From Pseudomonas gingeri (GTDB lineage Bacteria > Pseudomonadota > Gammaproteobacteria > Pseudomonadales > Pseudomonadaceae), in NCBI RefSeq assembly GCF_013385635.1, contig NZ_JACAPR010000021.1, positions 1-64,000 on the forward strand: a stretch of 64,000 nt of DNA, read 5' to 3'. A model generated the notes under the pieces. That model did no database searches, was not told the DNA's origin, and was given only the letters and a program-made list of their open reading frames with translations. Below are positions 8,338-16,108 of this stretch, in pieces. The translations under genes and the position numbers were made by a program. Positions within the stretch are counted from its first letter, which is position 1. Each line of letters starts with the position of its first letter.

Positions 8338-10662
8338 TTAATTCAACCAGCCCTTGACCCAATCCATCACTTCGGTGGCCGGCGCAGGCGCCGCACCACC
8401 GCAAGCCGTACCTGGCGCAGGTTCACTGCCGCGAATATACGGCATCTGCACCGCACCCGGGCAATTGGCATCGGAGCCCTGCCCGGTATGCGGATCGATC
8501 CAGGCCTGCACAATATTATCCGGTTGCGGCATGTCCAGCGGCAGCGGATCGGCTTTCTTCATGAAACTGGTCCAGACCTGCAAGGCACCGGTGGCACCGG
8601 TAAACGGCGTCTTGCCGTTGTCGTCGCGACCGAGCCAGACCACCGCCAACAGGTCCTGGCTGAAACCGGAGAACCAGCTGTCACGGGAATCGTTACTGGT
8701 GCCGGACTTACCTGCCAATGTCAGGGTTTTCGGCAAGACATTGTAGGCACTTGCCCCAGTACCCTCGCGCATCACCCGCTGCATCGCCGCCTGGATCAGG
8801 TAGATCGAACCCGGATCGAAACGCTGCTGGATCTGGAACGGATAACGCTTGAGCGGCTCACCCTCGGCCGTCAGCACGCTGCGGATACCGCGCATCGGCG
8901 TATTGAAGCCACCGTTGGCGATGGTCTGGTACATGGTCGCCACTTCAATCGGGGTCATGCCACCGGCACCCAGCAATATCGCCGGGTAAGCCGGGAACTC
9001 ACGGGTAATCCCCAGGCGGGCGACCGTCTTGAGAACGTTCGGCACCCCGACTTCCAGACCCAGGCGTGCCGTTGACAGGTTGTAGGAATGCGCCAGCCCC
9101 TGATACAGGAAGATCGTGCCATGGGAGCGGCGATCGAAGTTCTGCGGTTTCCAGACCTGGCCATCCGCGCCTTTCACCGAGAACGCTTCGTCCGACAACC
9201 AACTGGTCAGCGTGTACTGGCTCGGTTTCTCCAGCGCGGTCAGATACACCGCCGGCTTGATCAGCGAGCCGATATTGCGCACTGCATCCAGAGCGCGGTT
9301 GAAGCCGGCGAAACCGGGCTGACGACTGCCGATCATGGCCTGGACCTCACCGGTTTCCGGGTTGGTCACCACCATCGCCGCCTCGACATCCTCCGAGCCC
9401 TTGCGACCGGCAAGGCGCTTGAAGGTGTCATTGACCGACGCTTCGGCCTTCATCTGCAGGATCGGGTCGAAGCTGGTGAAAATCCGCAGCCCCTCCTCGG
9501 TCAAGTCTTCGTCTCGATAGTCTTCACGCAACTGACGCTTGACCAGATCGAGGAACCCGGGGAACGAACTGTCGGCCAGGCTGCCACGCTTGGTCACGCC
9601 CAGCGGCATTTTCTTCGCCGCCTCGACCTGCTCGACAGGCACCACGCCCTGCTGCGCCAGCAGGTCGAGCACCAGGTTACGCCGTTCAAGCGCACGGTCG
9701 GGGTAACGACGCGGGTTGTAGTAGGACGGTCCCTTGACCATGCCCACCAGCAACGCGACCTGGTGCAGCTTCAATTCGGACAACGGCTGGCTGAAGAAGA
9801 ACTGGCTCGCCAGGCCGAAACCGTGCACGGCGCGCTGGCCGTCCTGACCGATAAACACCTCGTTGAGATAAGCCTCGAGAATCTCCTTCTTGTCGTAGTG
9901 CAGTTCCAGCAGCAAGGCCATCATGGCCTCGGTGAGCTTGCGACTCAGGCTGCGCTCATTGGTCAGGAAGAAGTTCTTCACCAACTGCTGGGTCAAGGTA
10001 CTGCCGCCCTGGCGCATCTGGCCGGCCGAGGTATTGACCCAGATAGCCCGGGCAATCGACTTCGGCGAGACACCGAAGTGATGATAGAAATCCCGATCCT
10101 CGACGGTCACCAGGGTATCGAGCAGATACGGCGGAACCTGATCGATCTTGATCAGGATCCGGTCCTCGAGGTTTTTCGGGTACAGGCCGCCGATCAGCAA
10201 CGGCTCGAGCCGCACCACCGAGAGCTTCGAGCCATTGAGCGCCGACAACTCGGCGACATAATCGCCGGAGAAACGCACGCGTACCGGTTGTGCCGCTTCC
10301 ATGCCCTCGTAGAACTGGAAGCCACGGGTGTTCAGGTCGACCGTGTTGCCATTGACCGCCGCCGCTCCCGGACCGTTGATCACCGCTTCGCGACGATAGC
10401 CCAGGGCATCGAGTTCGGTGAGGAAGTCCTCCTTGCTCAGCTTCTGGCCGACGAACAGCTCCAGCGGCCGGGCGTAGACCTTGGCCGGGATGGTCCAGCG
10501 CTTGCCGGAGAACTTCTCCTGCACCACGGCATCGAGGTAGACGGCAAAGCCCGCCAGCACCACGAGGCCGACCAGACTGAGCTTCAGCGCCCAGCCGAGC
10601 CAGGGACGAAGGCCGCCGGACGGAGGTTTGGGTTTGGAACGAGGGGATCGGGTACGAGTCAT
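8338..10662 (-). CDS. mrcB: Penicillin-binding protein 1B (bifunctional glycosyltransferase/transpeptidase)
   Basis: 774 residues. Short basic cytoplasmic tail, one membrane anchor (about 24-46), a UB2H-like domain (about 65-150), the GT51 glycosyltransferase with catalytic Glu188 in TVEDRDFYHHFG and the second motif GGSTLTQQLVKN, then the transpeptidase with S466-x-x-K469 (GSLIKP), S526-Y-N and K652-S-G-T. It polymerises and cross-links peptidoglycan. An extended -10 TATAAT lies only eight bases before the ATG with no ribosome binding site between, so the message may be leaderless. Confidence 0.97.
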   Translation of the reverse strand: MTRTRSPRSKPKPPSGGLRPWLGWALKLSLVGLVVLAGFAVYLDAVVQEKFSGKRWTIPAKVYARPLELFVGQKLSKEDFLTELDALGYRREAVINGPGAAAVNGNTVDLNTRGFQFYEGMEAAQPVRVRFSGDYVAELSALNGSKLSVVRLEPLLIGGLYPKNLEDRILIKIDQVPPYLLDTLVTVEDRDFYHHFGVSPKSIARAIWVNTSAGQMRQGGSTLTQQLVKNFFLTNERSLSRKLTEAMMALLLELHYDKKEILEAYLNEVFIGQDGQRAVHGFGLASQFFFSQPLSELKLHQVALLVGMVKGPSYYNPRRYPDRALERRNLVLDLLAQQGVVPVEQVEAAKKMPLGVTKRGSLADSSFPGFLDLVKRQLREDYRDEDLTEEGLRIFTSFDPILQMKAEASVNDTFKRLAGRKGSEDVEAAMVVTNPETGEVQAMIGSRQPGFAGFNRALDAVRNIGSLIKPAVYLTALEKPSQYTLTSWLSDEAFSVKGADGQVWKPQNFDRRSHGTIFLYQGLAHSYNLSTARLGLEVGVPNVLKTVARLGITREFPAYPAILLGAGGMTPIEVATMYQTIANGGFNTPMRGIRSVLTAEGEPLKRYPFQIQQRFDPGSIYLIQAAMQRVMREGTGASAYNVLPKTLTLAGKSGTSNDSRDSWFSGFSQDLLAVVWLGRDDNGKTPFTGATGALQVWTSFMKKADPLPLDMPQPDNIVQAWIDPHTGQGSDANCPGAVQMPYIRGSEPAPGTACGGAAPAPATEVMDWVKGWLN

Positions 10663-10670
10663 GGGCGCGG

Positions 10671-10676
10671 ATTATA
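10671..10676 (-). promoter_or_regulatory. -10 element immediately upstream of mrcB
   Basis: A perfect TATAAT on the minus strand is followed by only eight bases (CCGCGCCC) and the mrcB ATG. Transcription would then begin at or within a base or two of the start codon. The -35 is poor (TGTTGA at 17-base spacing, or TTGATC at 15). Confidence 0.6.
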
Positions 10677-10779
10677 CGCACTTTAATTCATGATCAACAT
10701 GACGCTCCGGCAGTTTGCAGTCCCTTGCGCAGCGGCCATAATGGCGCCCTTGAATTTTCCGACCTTTGAAGGATCGCCC

Positions 10780-12336
10780 GTGAGCCAGTCCCTGATCGCC
10801 GCCCTGCAAAACCCGGCCCTCTACCCCCATCCGGTAGACGGGTTCCAGCTCATCGAGACCCATATTTCCTGGGTGCTGCTCACCGGCTCCCATGCCTACA
10901 AGATCAAGAAACCGGTCAACTTCGGCTTTCTCGACTTCACCGAACTGTCCGCCCGCGAGCACTTCTGCGCTGAAGAACTGCGCCTGAACCAGCGCCTGAC
11001 CGACGACCTGTACCTGGAAGTCCTGCCGATCACCGGCACTGTCGACGCACCGCGACTGGGCGGCGACGGCCCGGCCATCGAATACGTGCTGAAAATGCGC
11101 CAGTTCCCGCAAAGCCAGCTGCTCAGCACCTTGCAGGCCAATGGTGAACTGACCGCCCAGCATATCGACGAGATGGCGCAGCAGATCGCCCGCTTCCACC
11201 AGACCGCCCCCGAAGTGCCGAAGGATCACTACCAGGGCACTCCGGAAGCGGTCATGGACCCGGTCCGGCAGAATTTCGAACAGATTCGTCCGTTCCTGCA
11301 GGACAAGGCCGACCTGGTGCAACTCGACGCCCTGCAAGCCTGGGCCGAGACCAGCTTCGAACGCCTCAAGCCGCTGTTCGCCCAGCGCAAGGCCGCAGGC
11401 TTCACCCGTGAATGCCATGGCGACATCCACCTCGGTAACGCCACCGTCATCAACGGCAAAGTGGTGATTTTCGACTGCATCGAGTTCAACGAACCGTTCC
11501 GTTTCACCGACGTCTATGCCGACACCGGCTTCCTCGCCATGGACCTGGAAGACCGCGGCCTCAAGAGCCTGGCACGACGCTTCATCAGCCAGTACCTGGA
11601 ACTGACCGGCGATTACCAGGGCCTGGAAGTGCTGAACTTCTACAAGGCCTACCGTGCCCTGGTCCGCGCCAAGGTCGCACTGTTCAGCATGCCGGCCGAC
11701 GCCACCGCCGTACAACGCGCGACCACCCTGCGCCAATACCGCAACTACGCCAACCTGGCGGAAAGCTACAGCACCATCCCGTCGCGTTTCCTGGCCATTA
11801 CCCATGGTGTGTCCGCTGTCGGCAAGAGCCACGTGGCCATGCGCATGGTCGAGGCCCTCGGCGCGGTACGCCTGCGTTCCGATGTCGAGCGCAAGCGCCT
11901 GTTCGGTGAGCAACAGGGCAGCCAGGCAGTCGGCAACGGCATCTATAGCCAGGATGCCAGTGCACAGACCTACCAGCGCCTGCATGAAATCGCCGACATC
12001 ATCCTGCGTGCCGGTTTCCCGGTGGTGATCGATGCCACCTACCTCAAGCGCGACCAGCGCGACGCCGCCGCCAAGGTTGCCGAAGCCACCGGCGCGCCCT
12101 GCCTGATCCTCGATTGCGACGCACCCCAGGCCGTCATCGAAAGCTGGCTGGCCCAGCGCCAGGCCGACGCCGTCGACCCTTCCGATGCAACCCTGGAAGT
12201 CATTGCCACCCAACAGGCGACCCGTGAAGCCCTCAGCGCCGATGAAATCCTGCGGACCAAACGTGTCCAGACCAACGAGAGCGGCAGCCTCGATACCCTG
12301 ATCGCGCAGATTCGCCTGCGCCTGCCAGGTCTGTAA
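10780..12336 (+). CDS. Fusion of an aminoglycoside phosphotransferase-like domain with a P-loop kinase domain
   Basis: 518 residues from a GTG at 10780, chosen because GAAGGA lies six bases upstream; an ATG-type extension to 10690 is less likely. The N-terminal half (about 1-310) is APH-like, with the Brenner-type motif HGDIHLGNATVING and downstream metal-binding DCIEFNEPFRF. The C-terminal half (about 340-518) is an AAA/zeta-like P-loop domain with GVSAVGKSHVAMRM and the conserved LRSDVERKRLFG. The substrate is unknown; antibiotic resistance is not implied. Divergent from mrcB. Confidence 0.85.
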   Translation: MSQSLIAALQNPALYPHPVDGFQLIETHISWVLLTGSHAYKIKKPVNFGFLDFTELSAREHFCAEELRLNQRLTDDLYLEVLPITGTVDAPRLGGDGPAIEYVLKMRQFPQSQLLSTLQANGELTAQHIDEMAQQIARFHQTAPEVPKDHYQGTPEAVMDPVRQNFEQIRPFLQDKADLVQLDALQAWAETSFERLKPLFAQRKAAGFTRECHGDIHLGNATVINGKVVIFDCIEFNEPFRFTDVYADTGFLAMDLEDRGLKSLARRFISQYLELTGDYQGLEVLNFYKAYRALVRAKVALFSMPADATAVQRATTLRQYRNYANLAESYSTIPSRFLAITHGVSAVGKSHVAMRMVEALGAVRLRSDVERKRLFGEQQGSQAVGNGIYSQDASAQTYQRLHEIADIILRAGFPVVIDATYLKRDQRDAAAKVAEATGAPCLILDCDAPQAVIESWLAQRQADAVDPSDATLEVIATQQATREALSADEILRTKRVQTNESGSLDTLIAQIRLRLPGL

Positions 12337-12343
12337 AAAACTA

Positions 12344-12380
12344 TTTCAGCCGTGAAGCGGCAATTGCTTCACGGCTGAAA
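12344..12380. terminator. 15-bp stem hairpin after the APH/P-loop gene
   Basis: Perfect inverted repeat TTTCAGCCGTGAAGC / GCTTCACGGCTGAAA with a 7-base loop. It begins 7 bases after the stop codon at 12336. The T-run that should complete an intrinsic terminator lies on the wrong side: on the plus strand an A-run precedes the stem, and on the minus strand six T follow it. Confidence 0.65.
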
Positions 12381-12426
12381 CATAGTGGCATTATACTGGC
12401 GTCATAAATCCAACAGGAGACGTCCC

Positions 12427-12771
12427 ATGAGCCACCCCAAGCTTCTCGACTCCGCCTTGTTCGCCTTGCTGCATAAAGATGACATTGCCGGTTTCAATAA
12501 AGCCCGTCCCAAGGACGGTCCGATCGACATGCGTGGCGGCGACTTCCGCGGCCTCGACCTGCGTGAACTGAATGCCGAAGGGGTCGACTTCACCGACGCC
12601 TACTTCCGCTCCGCCGACCTGCGCGGCGTGGATTTTCAGAATTCCATACTGGAAGGCGCCAGCGTGGCACACGCGCAGATCTCCGGTGCCTACTTTCCAC
12701 CACGACTGAAAGCGGCCGAGATCCTGATGTCCGTGCAATTCGGCACACGTCTGCGCTACGACCCGGAGTAA
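12427..12771 (+). CDS. Pentapeptide repeat protein
   Basis: 114 residues from ATG at 12427 with AGGAGA seven bases upstream. Residues about 38-88 contain consecutive A(D/N)LxX-type pentapeptides (GGDFRGLDLRELNAEGVDF, ADLRGVDFQNSILEGASVAH), which form about one and a half to two turns of a right-handed beta helix. This is too short to resemble the DNA-mimic Qnr/MfpA proteins. Cytoplasmic, function unknown. A TATACT box lies about 25 bases upstream, so it may have its own promoter. Confidence 0.85.
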   Translation: MSHPKLLDSALFALLHKDDIAGFNKARPKDGPIDMRGGDFRGLDLRELNAEGVDFTDAYFRSADLRGVDFQNSILEGASVAHAQISGAYFPPRLKAAEILMSVQFGTRLRYDPE

Positions 12772-13022
12772 CCGCCCCGGCCTGTAGCGACTACAGACGT
12801 TGAAGTTCGCTGCCGATTGCTGCCCTGGACGGCGGCAGGCATTGCTTTTCCCCTTCTCCCGACTGGCTCGAAAACGCCAGGCCCGCGCAGCCCATGGCTT
12901 GGGCTTAGAAGCTTTTGCGCACAAGCCGACCAAAGAACCACGCTTTTCCTACTGACCGCTACACTCTTTTCAGGCTTGCCTACTCTCGTCAACGCAGCGT
13001 TCGGCCATCGCAAGGAGGCTTG
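12772..13022. other. Intergenic region without a recognised gene
   Basis: 251 bases between the pentapeptide gene and the TfoX-C gene. Short ORFs here do not show the codon bias of neighbouring genes. The only clear signal is the AAGGAGG ribosome binding site at its right end. No convincing terminator or promoter pair was found. Confidence 0.5.
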
Positions 13023-13295
13023 ATGAACGATGAACTGCAACACCTGAAGAACCTTGGCAAGACGTCGGCGCAATGGCTGCACGCTGTGGGTATCCACAGC
13101 GCATCGGATTTGCGTCGACTAGGGGCAGTGGATGCCTATCGTGCAGTAAGAACCCGCGGATTCAGAGCCTCGAAAGTACTGCTGTACGCCATCGAGGGCG
13201 CGCTGATGGACATTCACTGGAATGACATCCCGCTGGAGCGCAAAGAAGCCTTGAATAAACAACTGGAAGCGATATCGTCACGCCACAAAAATTGA
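13023..13295 (+). CDS. TfoX C-terminal domain family protein
   Basis: 90 residues, ATG at 13023 with a near-perfect AAGGAGG five bases upstream. The sequence LKNLGKTSAQWLHAVGIHSASDLRRLGAVDAYRAV matches the C-terminal domain of TfoX/Sxy regulators (a helix-hairpin-helix-like fold); the N-terminal TfoX domain is missing. Sxy promotes competence gene expression with CRP in enterics and Haemophilus, but stand-alone C-domains have no defined role. It sits 15 bases before cbpA, a cyclic-nucleotide-binding protein. Confidence 0.82.
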   Translation: MNDELQHLKNLGKTSAQWLHAVGIHSASDLRRLGAVDAYRAVRTRGFRASKVLLYAIEGALMDIHWNDIPLERKEALNKQLEAISSRHKN

Positions 13296-13310
13296 TTGTG
13301 CAGGTTTGTC

Positions 13311-14111
13311 ATGTATCTACTCGGGGAGCAACCGGCGTACGCCGATGAATTGATCAATCGGCTGCAGAGCATTCCCGCTCGACTACTTGAAGGTCTGCCG
13401 CCCTGTGGCGAGGCCATCGAGTTCGAACAGACCCAGGACCTTTCCTCCCGCCTGGCCGACGATCAGCTCTATCTGATCGACAGCGGCCTGTTGCATGCGC
13501 GGGTCGACGAACGCCCGCTGTTCTACCTGCAGGAAGGCGATCTGGTGGGTTTGCGCCAGGGCATCGACTGGCCGCGCTGCCTGCTCAGCAGCGACAGCCC
13601 GCTGCGGCTGCTACCGTATCGACGCCGCGAAGTGTTCCAGCATATCCATGCCGACGAAGCCCGCAGCGAACTGCTGTTGCGTTATCTGGTCGGCCAGACC
13701 GCTCTGCTGTCGGACGCGGTTACCCGCCTCAAGCAGCCGGAGTTCCGCAGCAGCAGCGGCTTCCAGCAGGTCGCGGTCGGCGACGTGCTGATCCGCCAGG
13801 GCGACGATGCCGATCACGTCTTCATCATCATCGACGGACATGCCGAAGCCTTTGTCGATGGACACAAGGTCGGTGATGTGCCCAAGGACGAGATCTTTGG
13901 TGCCATGGCGGTTTTCACCGGCGAGAAACGCAGCGCCAGTGTGATTGCCAGCCAACCGTGCACGGTCATGCTGATTCCCAAGGAACAGTTCCTCAACCTG
14001 ACCCAGAGCAACCCGCGTATTGCCCATAGTCTGATCGAGAGCATGGCCCGGCGGATCGACCTGCTGAACAAGGAAGTCACGCGCTTGAGCACGGCTGCCC
14101 AACAAGGCTGA
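13311..14111 (+). CDS. cbpA: Cyclic nucleotide-binding domain protein, CbpA-like
   Basis: 266 residues from ATG at 13311. A poorly conserved N-terminal half (about 1-140) is followed by a cyclic nucleotide-binding domain (about 150-250: VLIRQGDDADHVFIIIDGHA through the phosphate-binding cassette FGAMAVFTGEKRSASV). There is no DNA-binding domain, so it is not a CRP-type regulator. Position directly upstream of PrrF matches P. aeruginosa PA4704 (CbpA, a cAMP-binding protein). The cassette keeps Arg-Ser but has Ala where CRP has the ribose-binding Glu. Confidence 0.85.
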   Translation: MYLLGEQPAYADELINRLQSIPARLLEGLPPCGEAIEFEQTQDLSSRLADDQLYLIDSGLLHARVDERPLFYLQEGDLVGLRQGIDWPRCLLSSDSPLRLLPYRRREVFQHIHADEARSELLLRYLVGQTALLSDAVTRLKQPEFRSSSGFQQVAVGDVLIRQGDDADHVFIIIDGHAEAFVDGHKVGDVPKDEIFGAMAVFTGEKRSASVIASQPCTVMLIPKEQFLNLTQSNPRIAHSLIESMARRIDLLNKEVTRLSTAAQQG

Positions 14112-14155
14112 AAGGACCTGATAAGCGGTGGCGACGGACGGTCGAGAAAAATCTG

Positions 14156-14183
14156 TTGACTTAGAAATGAGAATCGTTATGAT
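14156..14183 (+). promoter_or_regulatory. prrF promoter
   Basis: TTGACT (-35, 14156-14161) and TATGAT (-10, 14178-14183) with 16-base spacing. The -10 lies inside the Fur box, so Fur-Fe(II) binding would block RNA polymerase. The predicted start is at 14190. Confidence 0.85.
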
Positions 14184-14187
14184 TATC
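14169..14187 (+). promoter_or_regulatory. Fur box of prrF
   Basis: GAGAATCGTTATGATTATC closely matches the 19-bp Fur consensus GATAATGATAATCATTATC. Placement over the -10 element predicts repression when iron is plentiful and expression of PrrF in iron starvation, as known for PrrF in pseudomonads. Confidence 0.9.
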
Positions 14188-14189
14188 AC

Positions 14190-14304
14190 AACTGATCGCG
14201 AGATCGGTTGGATTTTCTGGAAGGCCCTTGGTTCGGACTCTCAGATTATCTCCTCATCAGGCTAATCACGGTTATTGACCCGGCTTTTTGCCGGGTCTTT
14301 TTTT
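14190..14304 (+). ncRNA. prrF: PrrF iron-responsive small RNA
   Basis: About 115 nt. It begins AACTGATCGCGAGATC and contains the highly conserved target-pairing core CTCAGATTATCTCCTCATC (about 14239-14257) and GGCTAATCACGG, and ends in the hairpin GACCCGGCTTTTTGCCGGGTC plus seven T. PrrF acts with Hfq to repress mRNAs of iron-rich proteins (sodB, acnAB, sdh) in iron limitation. Only one copy is present here, unlike the tandem prrF1-prrF2 of P. aeruginosa, so a read-through PrrH RNA cannot be made from this locus. Confidence 0.95.
14277..14304 (+). terminator. prrF intrinsic terminator
   Basis: Stem GACCCGGC / GCCGGGTC, loop TTTTT, followed by seven T. It also separates prrF from the convergent deoC. 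Confidence 0.93.
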
Positions 14305-14317
14305 GCCTGGAAAAAGC

Positions 14318-15109
14318 TCATTGCCGTCCACGCCGTTTCGTCGCGGGCGCGGCCGACCATTCCAGTTGCGCCAGCAGCTCGTCCAGCAGCCCCGAAGCGC
14401 CCAGGCGCAGGTGATCGGCGTTGACCCAATCCGCGCCGAAACGGGCTTTCGCTAGCTCGATGTAGGTGCGCGCATCATCGAAGGTACGAATCCCTCCCGC
14501 CGCCTTCAGTCCCACCAGGCCGCCCCGCTCCGCGATGGCTTCGAGCATGATTCGCGCGGCCTGCTCCGTGGCGTTGACCAGGACCTTGCCGGTACTGGTC
14601 TTGAGAAAATCGGCACCGGCGGCAATCGCATCCTGGCTGGCCTGGCGAATCATCTGCGGATCGCGCAGCTCGCCGGTTTCCAGGATCACCTTGAGTCGAC
14701 CCCGTCCCGTACACAGCTCCCGGCATGCCGAGACCATGGTCCTGCCCGTCTGGGTATCGCCCATCAACAACGAACGATAGGGGTAGACCAGATCCACTTC
14801 GTTCGCGCCAGCCTTGAGCACCGCTTCCGTTTCCGAAACCGCCGACGCCACATTCGGCCCGCCATAGGGAAAATTGACCACCGTGGCCACACGTATCCCC
14901 GGGGCATCGAGCTTGTCCAGGGTCTTGCGGGCCAGGGCCACGAACCGCGGGAATACACAGACCGCCGCCACCGGCCCGAAAGGCGTCAAGGCCCGCTGGC
15001 ACAGCGAAATGATTCGCTCGGCATCGTCATCATTGCTCAGCGAGGTCAGGTCGAGCAGACCGATAGCCTGACGCGCCAGCTGCTGATCTGCCTGATTTAT
15101 CTGCTTCAT
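14318..15109 (-). CDS. deoC: Deoxyribose-phosphate aldolase
   Basis: 263 residues from ATG at 15109 with GGGAG seven bases upstream. It cleaves 2-deoxyribose-5-phosphate to glyceraldehyde-3-phosphate and acetaldehyde in deoxynucleoside catabolism. The Schiff-base lysine is in DFLKTSTGKVL (about residue 171), with a second conserved lysine in GLKAAGGIR. It is class I, longer type. No other deo gene is next to it; it stands alone between prrF and hmuV, where PAO1 has the start of the phu cluster. Confidence 0.95.
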   Translation of the reverse strand: MKQINQADQQLARQAIGLLDLTSLSNDDDAERIISLCQRALTPFGPVAAVCVFPRFVALARKTLDKLDAPGIRVATVVNFPYGGPNVASAVSETEAVLKAGANEVDLVYPYRSLLMGDTQTGRTMVSACRELCTGRGRLKVILETGELRDPQMIRQASQDAIAAGADFLKTSTGKVLVNATEQAARIMLEAIAERGGLVGLKAAGGIRTFDDARTYIELAKARFGADWVNADHLRLGASGLLDELLAQLEWSAAPATKRRGRQ

Positions 15110-15340
15110 GTTTGCTCCCACATCCGATCATTGCATCAACGTGACAAACATCCGCGGGTCGAAACCCTCGGACGGCGCGGAGTGCGCGTTGCCGACACAA
15201 TAAAGGACTCATTCGGACGAAATCACAGTGAGCCAAAGACAAAGACCTGGACTACATGAGAACAGGAGAGTTCTCCGTATAACCGGGGGAATGAGCTGAC
15301 ACCGTCAGACCAGCTCGACCTGAGCAGGCCCGCTATCGCT
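15110..15340. other. Intergenic region between hmuV and deoC
   Basis: 231 bases with no ORF showing coding bias and no PhuW-like gene, which occupies the comparable place in PAO1. It should contain the deoC promoter; I did not find a convincing -35/-10 pair. Confidence 0.4.
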
Positions 15341-16108
15341 TCAGCGCGCGATGATCATCGGATGACCACGCTCCGGATGAGGCAGCACCAGCACTTCCAG
15401 GCCGAACACCGCTTTCAGCATGTCGGGCTGCAGGACCCGCTCAGGGGACTCAAGAGCATGCGGGCGACCCTTTTCCAGGAGTAGCAGACGGTCGCAGTAA
15501 CGTGCTGCCAGGTTCAAGTCATGCAGGATGATCAGCACGGCGGCACCCCGGTCGGCGAACTGGCGAATCGCCTGCAAGGTGGTGTGCTGATGCAGCGGGT
15601 CGAGCATCGAGGTCGGCTCATCGAGCAGCAGCGTCTGGCCGCTGTGTCCCGGCCAGAGCTGGGCCAGTACCCGCGCCAGATGCACACGCTGGCGCTCGCC
15701 ACCGGACAGCGCCAGGTAGCTGCGCCCGGCCAGGTGCCCGGCATCGGCGGCCTGCAGCGCCGCGACGACGATTTCCTGGTCGCGGGCCTGCCCGGTCTGG
15801 TGCGGCAGGCGCCCCATACCCACCACCTCCTCGACCCTGAAGGCGAAATCCAGCGTCGACGTCTGCGGCAATACTGCCAGGCGCCGGGCCCGCTCCGCGC
15901 CTTTCCAGTGCCCGAGGGGTTGCTCGTCCAGCCAGACATTGCCGTGGCTCGGCACCAGTTCACCGCTCAAGGCACCGAGCAAAGTGCTCTTGCCCGCACC
16001 GTTGGGCCCTAGCACGCCCAGCACTTCGCCCGGTTTGAGCTCAAGATCGATATCCGCCAGCACGGTCTGCCGGCCGCGACGGATCTGCAGGTTCTGCGCA
16101 CGCAACAT
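15341..16108 (-). CDS. hmuV: Heme ABC transporter ATP-binding protein
   Basis: 255 residues. Walker A GPNGAGKST (about 35-43), Q-loop LPQTSTLDFAF, ABC signature LSGGERQR (about 139-146), Walker B LLLDEPTS (about 162-169) and switch histidine in ILHDLNLAARYCD. It powers heme import across the inner membrane together with HmuU. Its ATG overlaps the hmuU stop by one base. Last gene of hmuTUV; PhuV in P. aeruginosa nomenclature. Confidence 0.94.
   Translation of the reverse strand: MLRAQNLQIRRGRQTVLADIDLELKPGEVLGVLGPNGAGKSTLLGALSGELVPSHGNVWLDEQPLGHWKGAERARRLAVLPQTSTLDFAFRVEEVVGMGRLPHQTGQARDQEIVVAALQAADAGHLAGRSYLALSGGERQRVHLARVLAQLWPGHSGQTLLLDEPTSMLDPLHQHTTLQAIRQFADRGAAVLIILHDLNLAARYCDRLLLLEKGRPHALESPERVLQPDMLKAVFGLEVLVLPHPERGHPMIIAR

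Noticed and set aside
10780..12336. Aminoglycoside resistance gene
   Set aside because: The APH-like domain is part of a chromosomal core fusion protein found across the genus; the fold alone does not indicate antibiotic modification.
12817..13023. 68-codon ORF between the pentapeptide and TfoX-C genes
   Set aside because: No ribosome binding site or family match; codon use differs from neighbouring genes.
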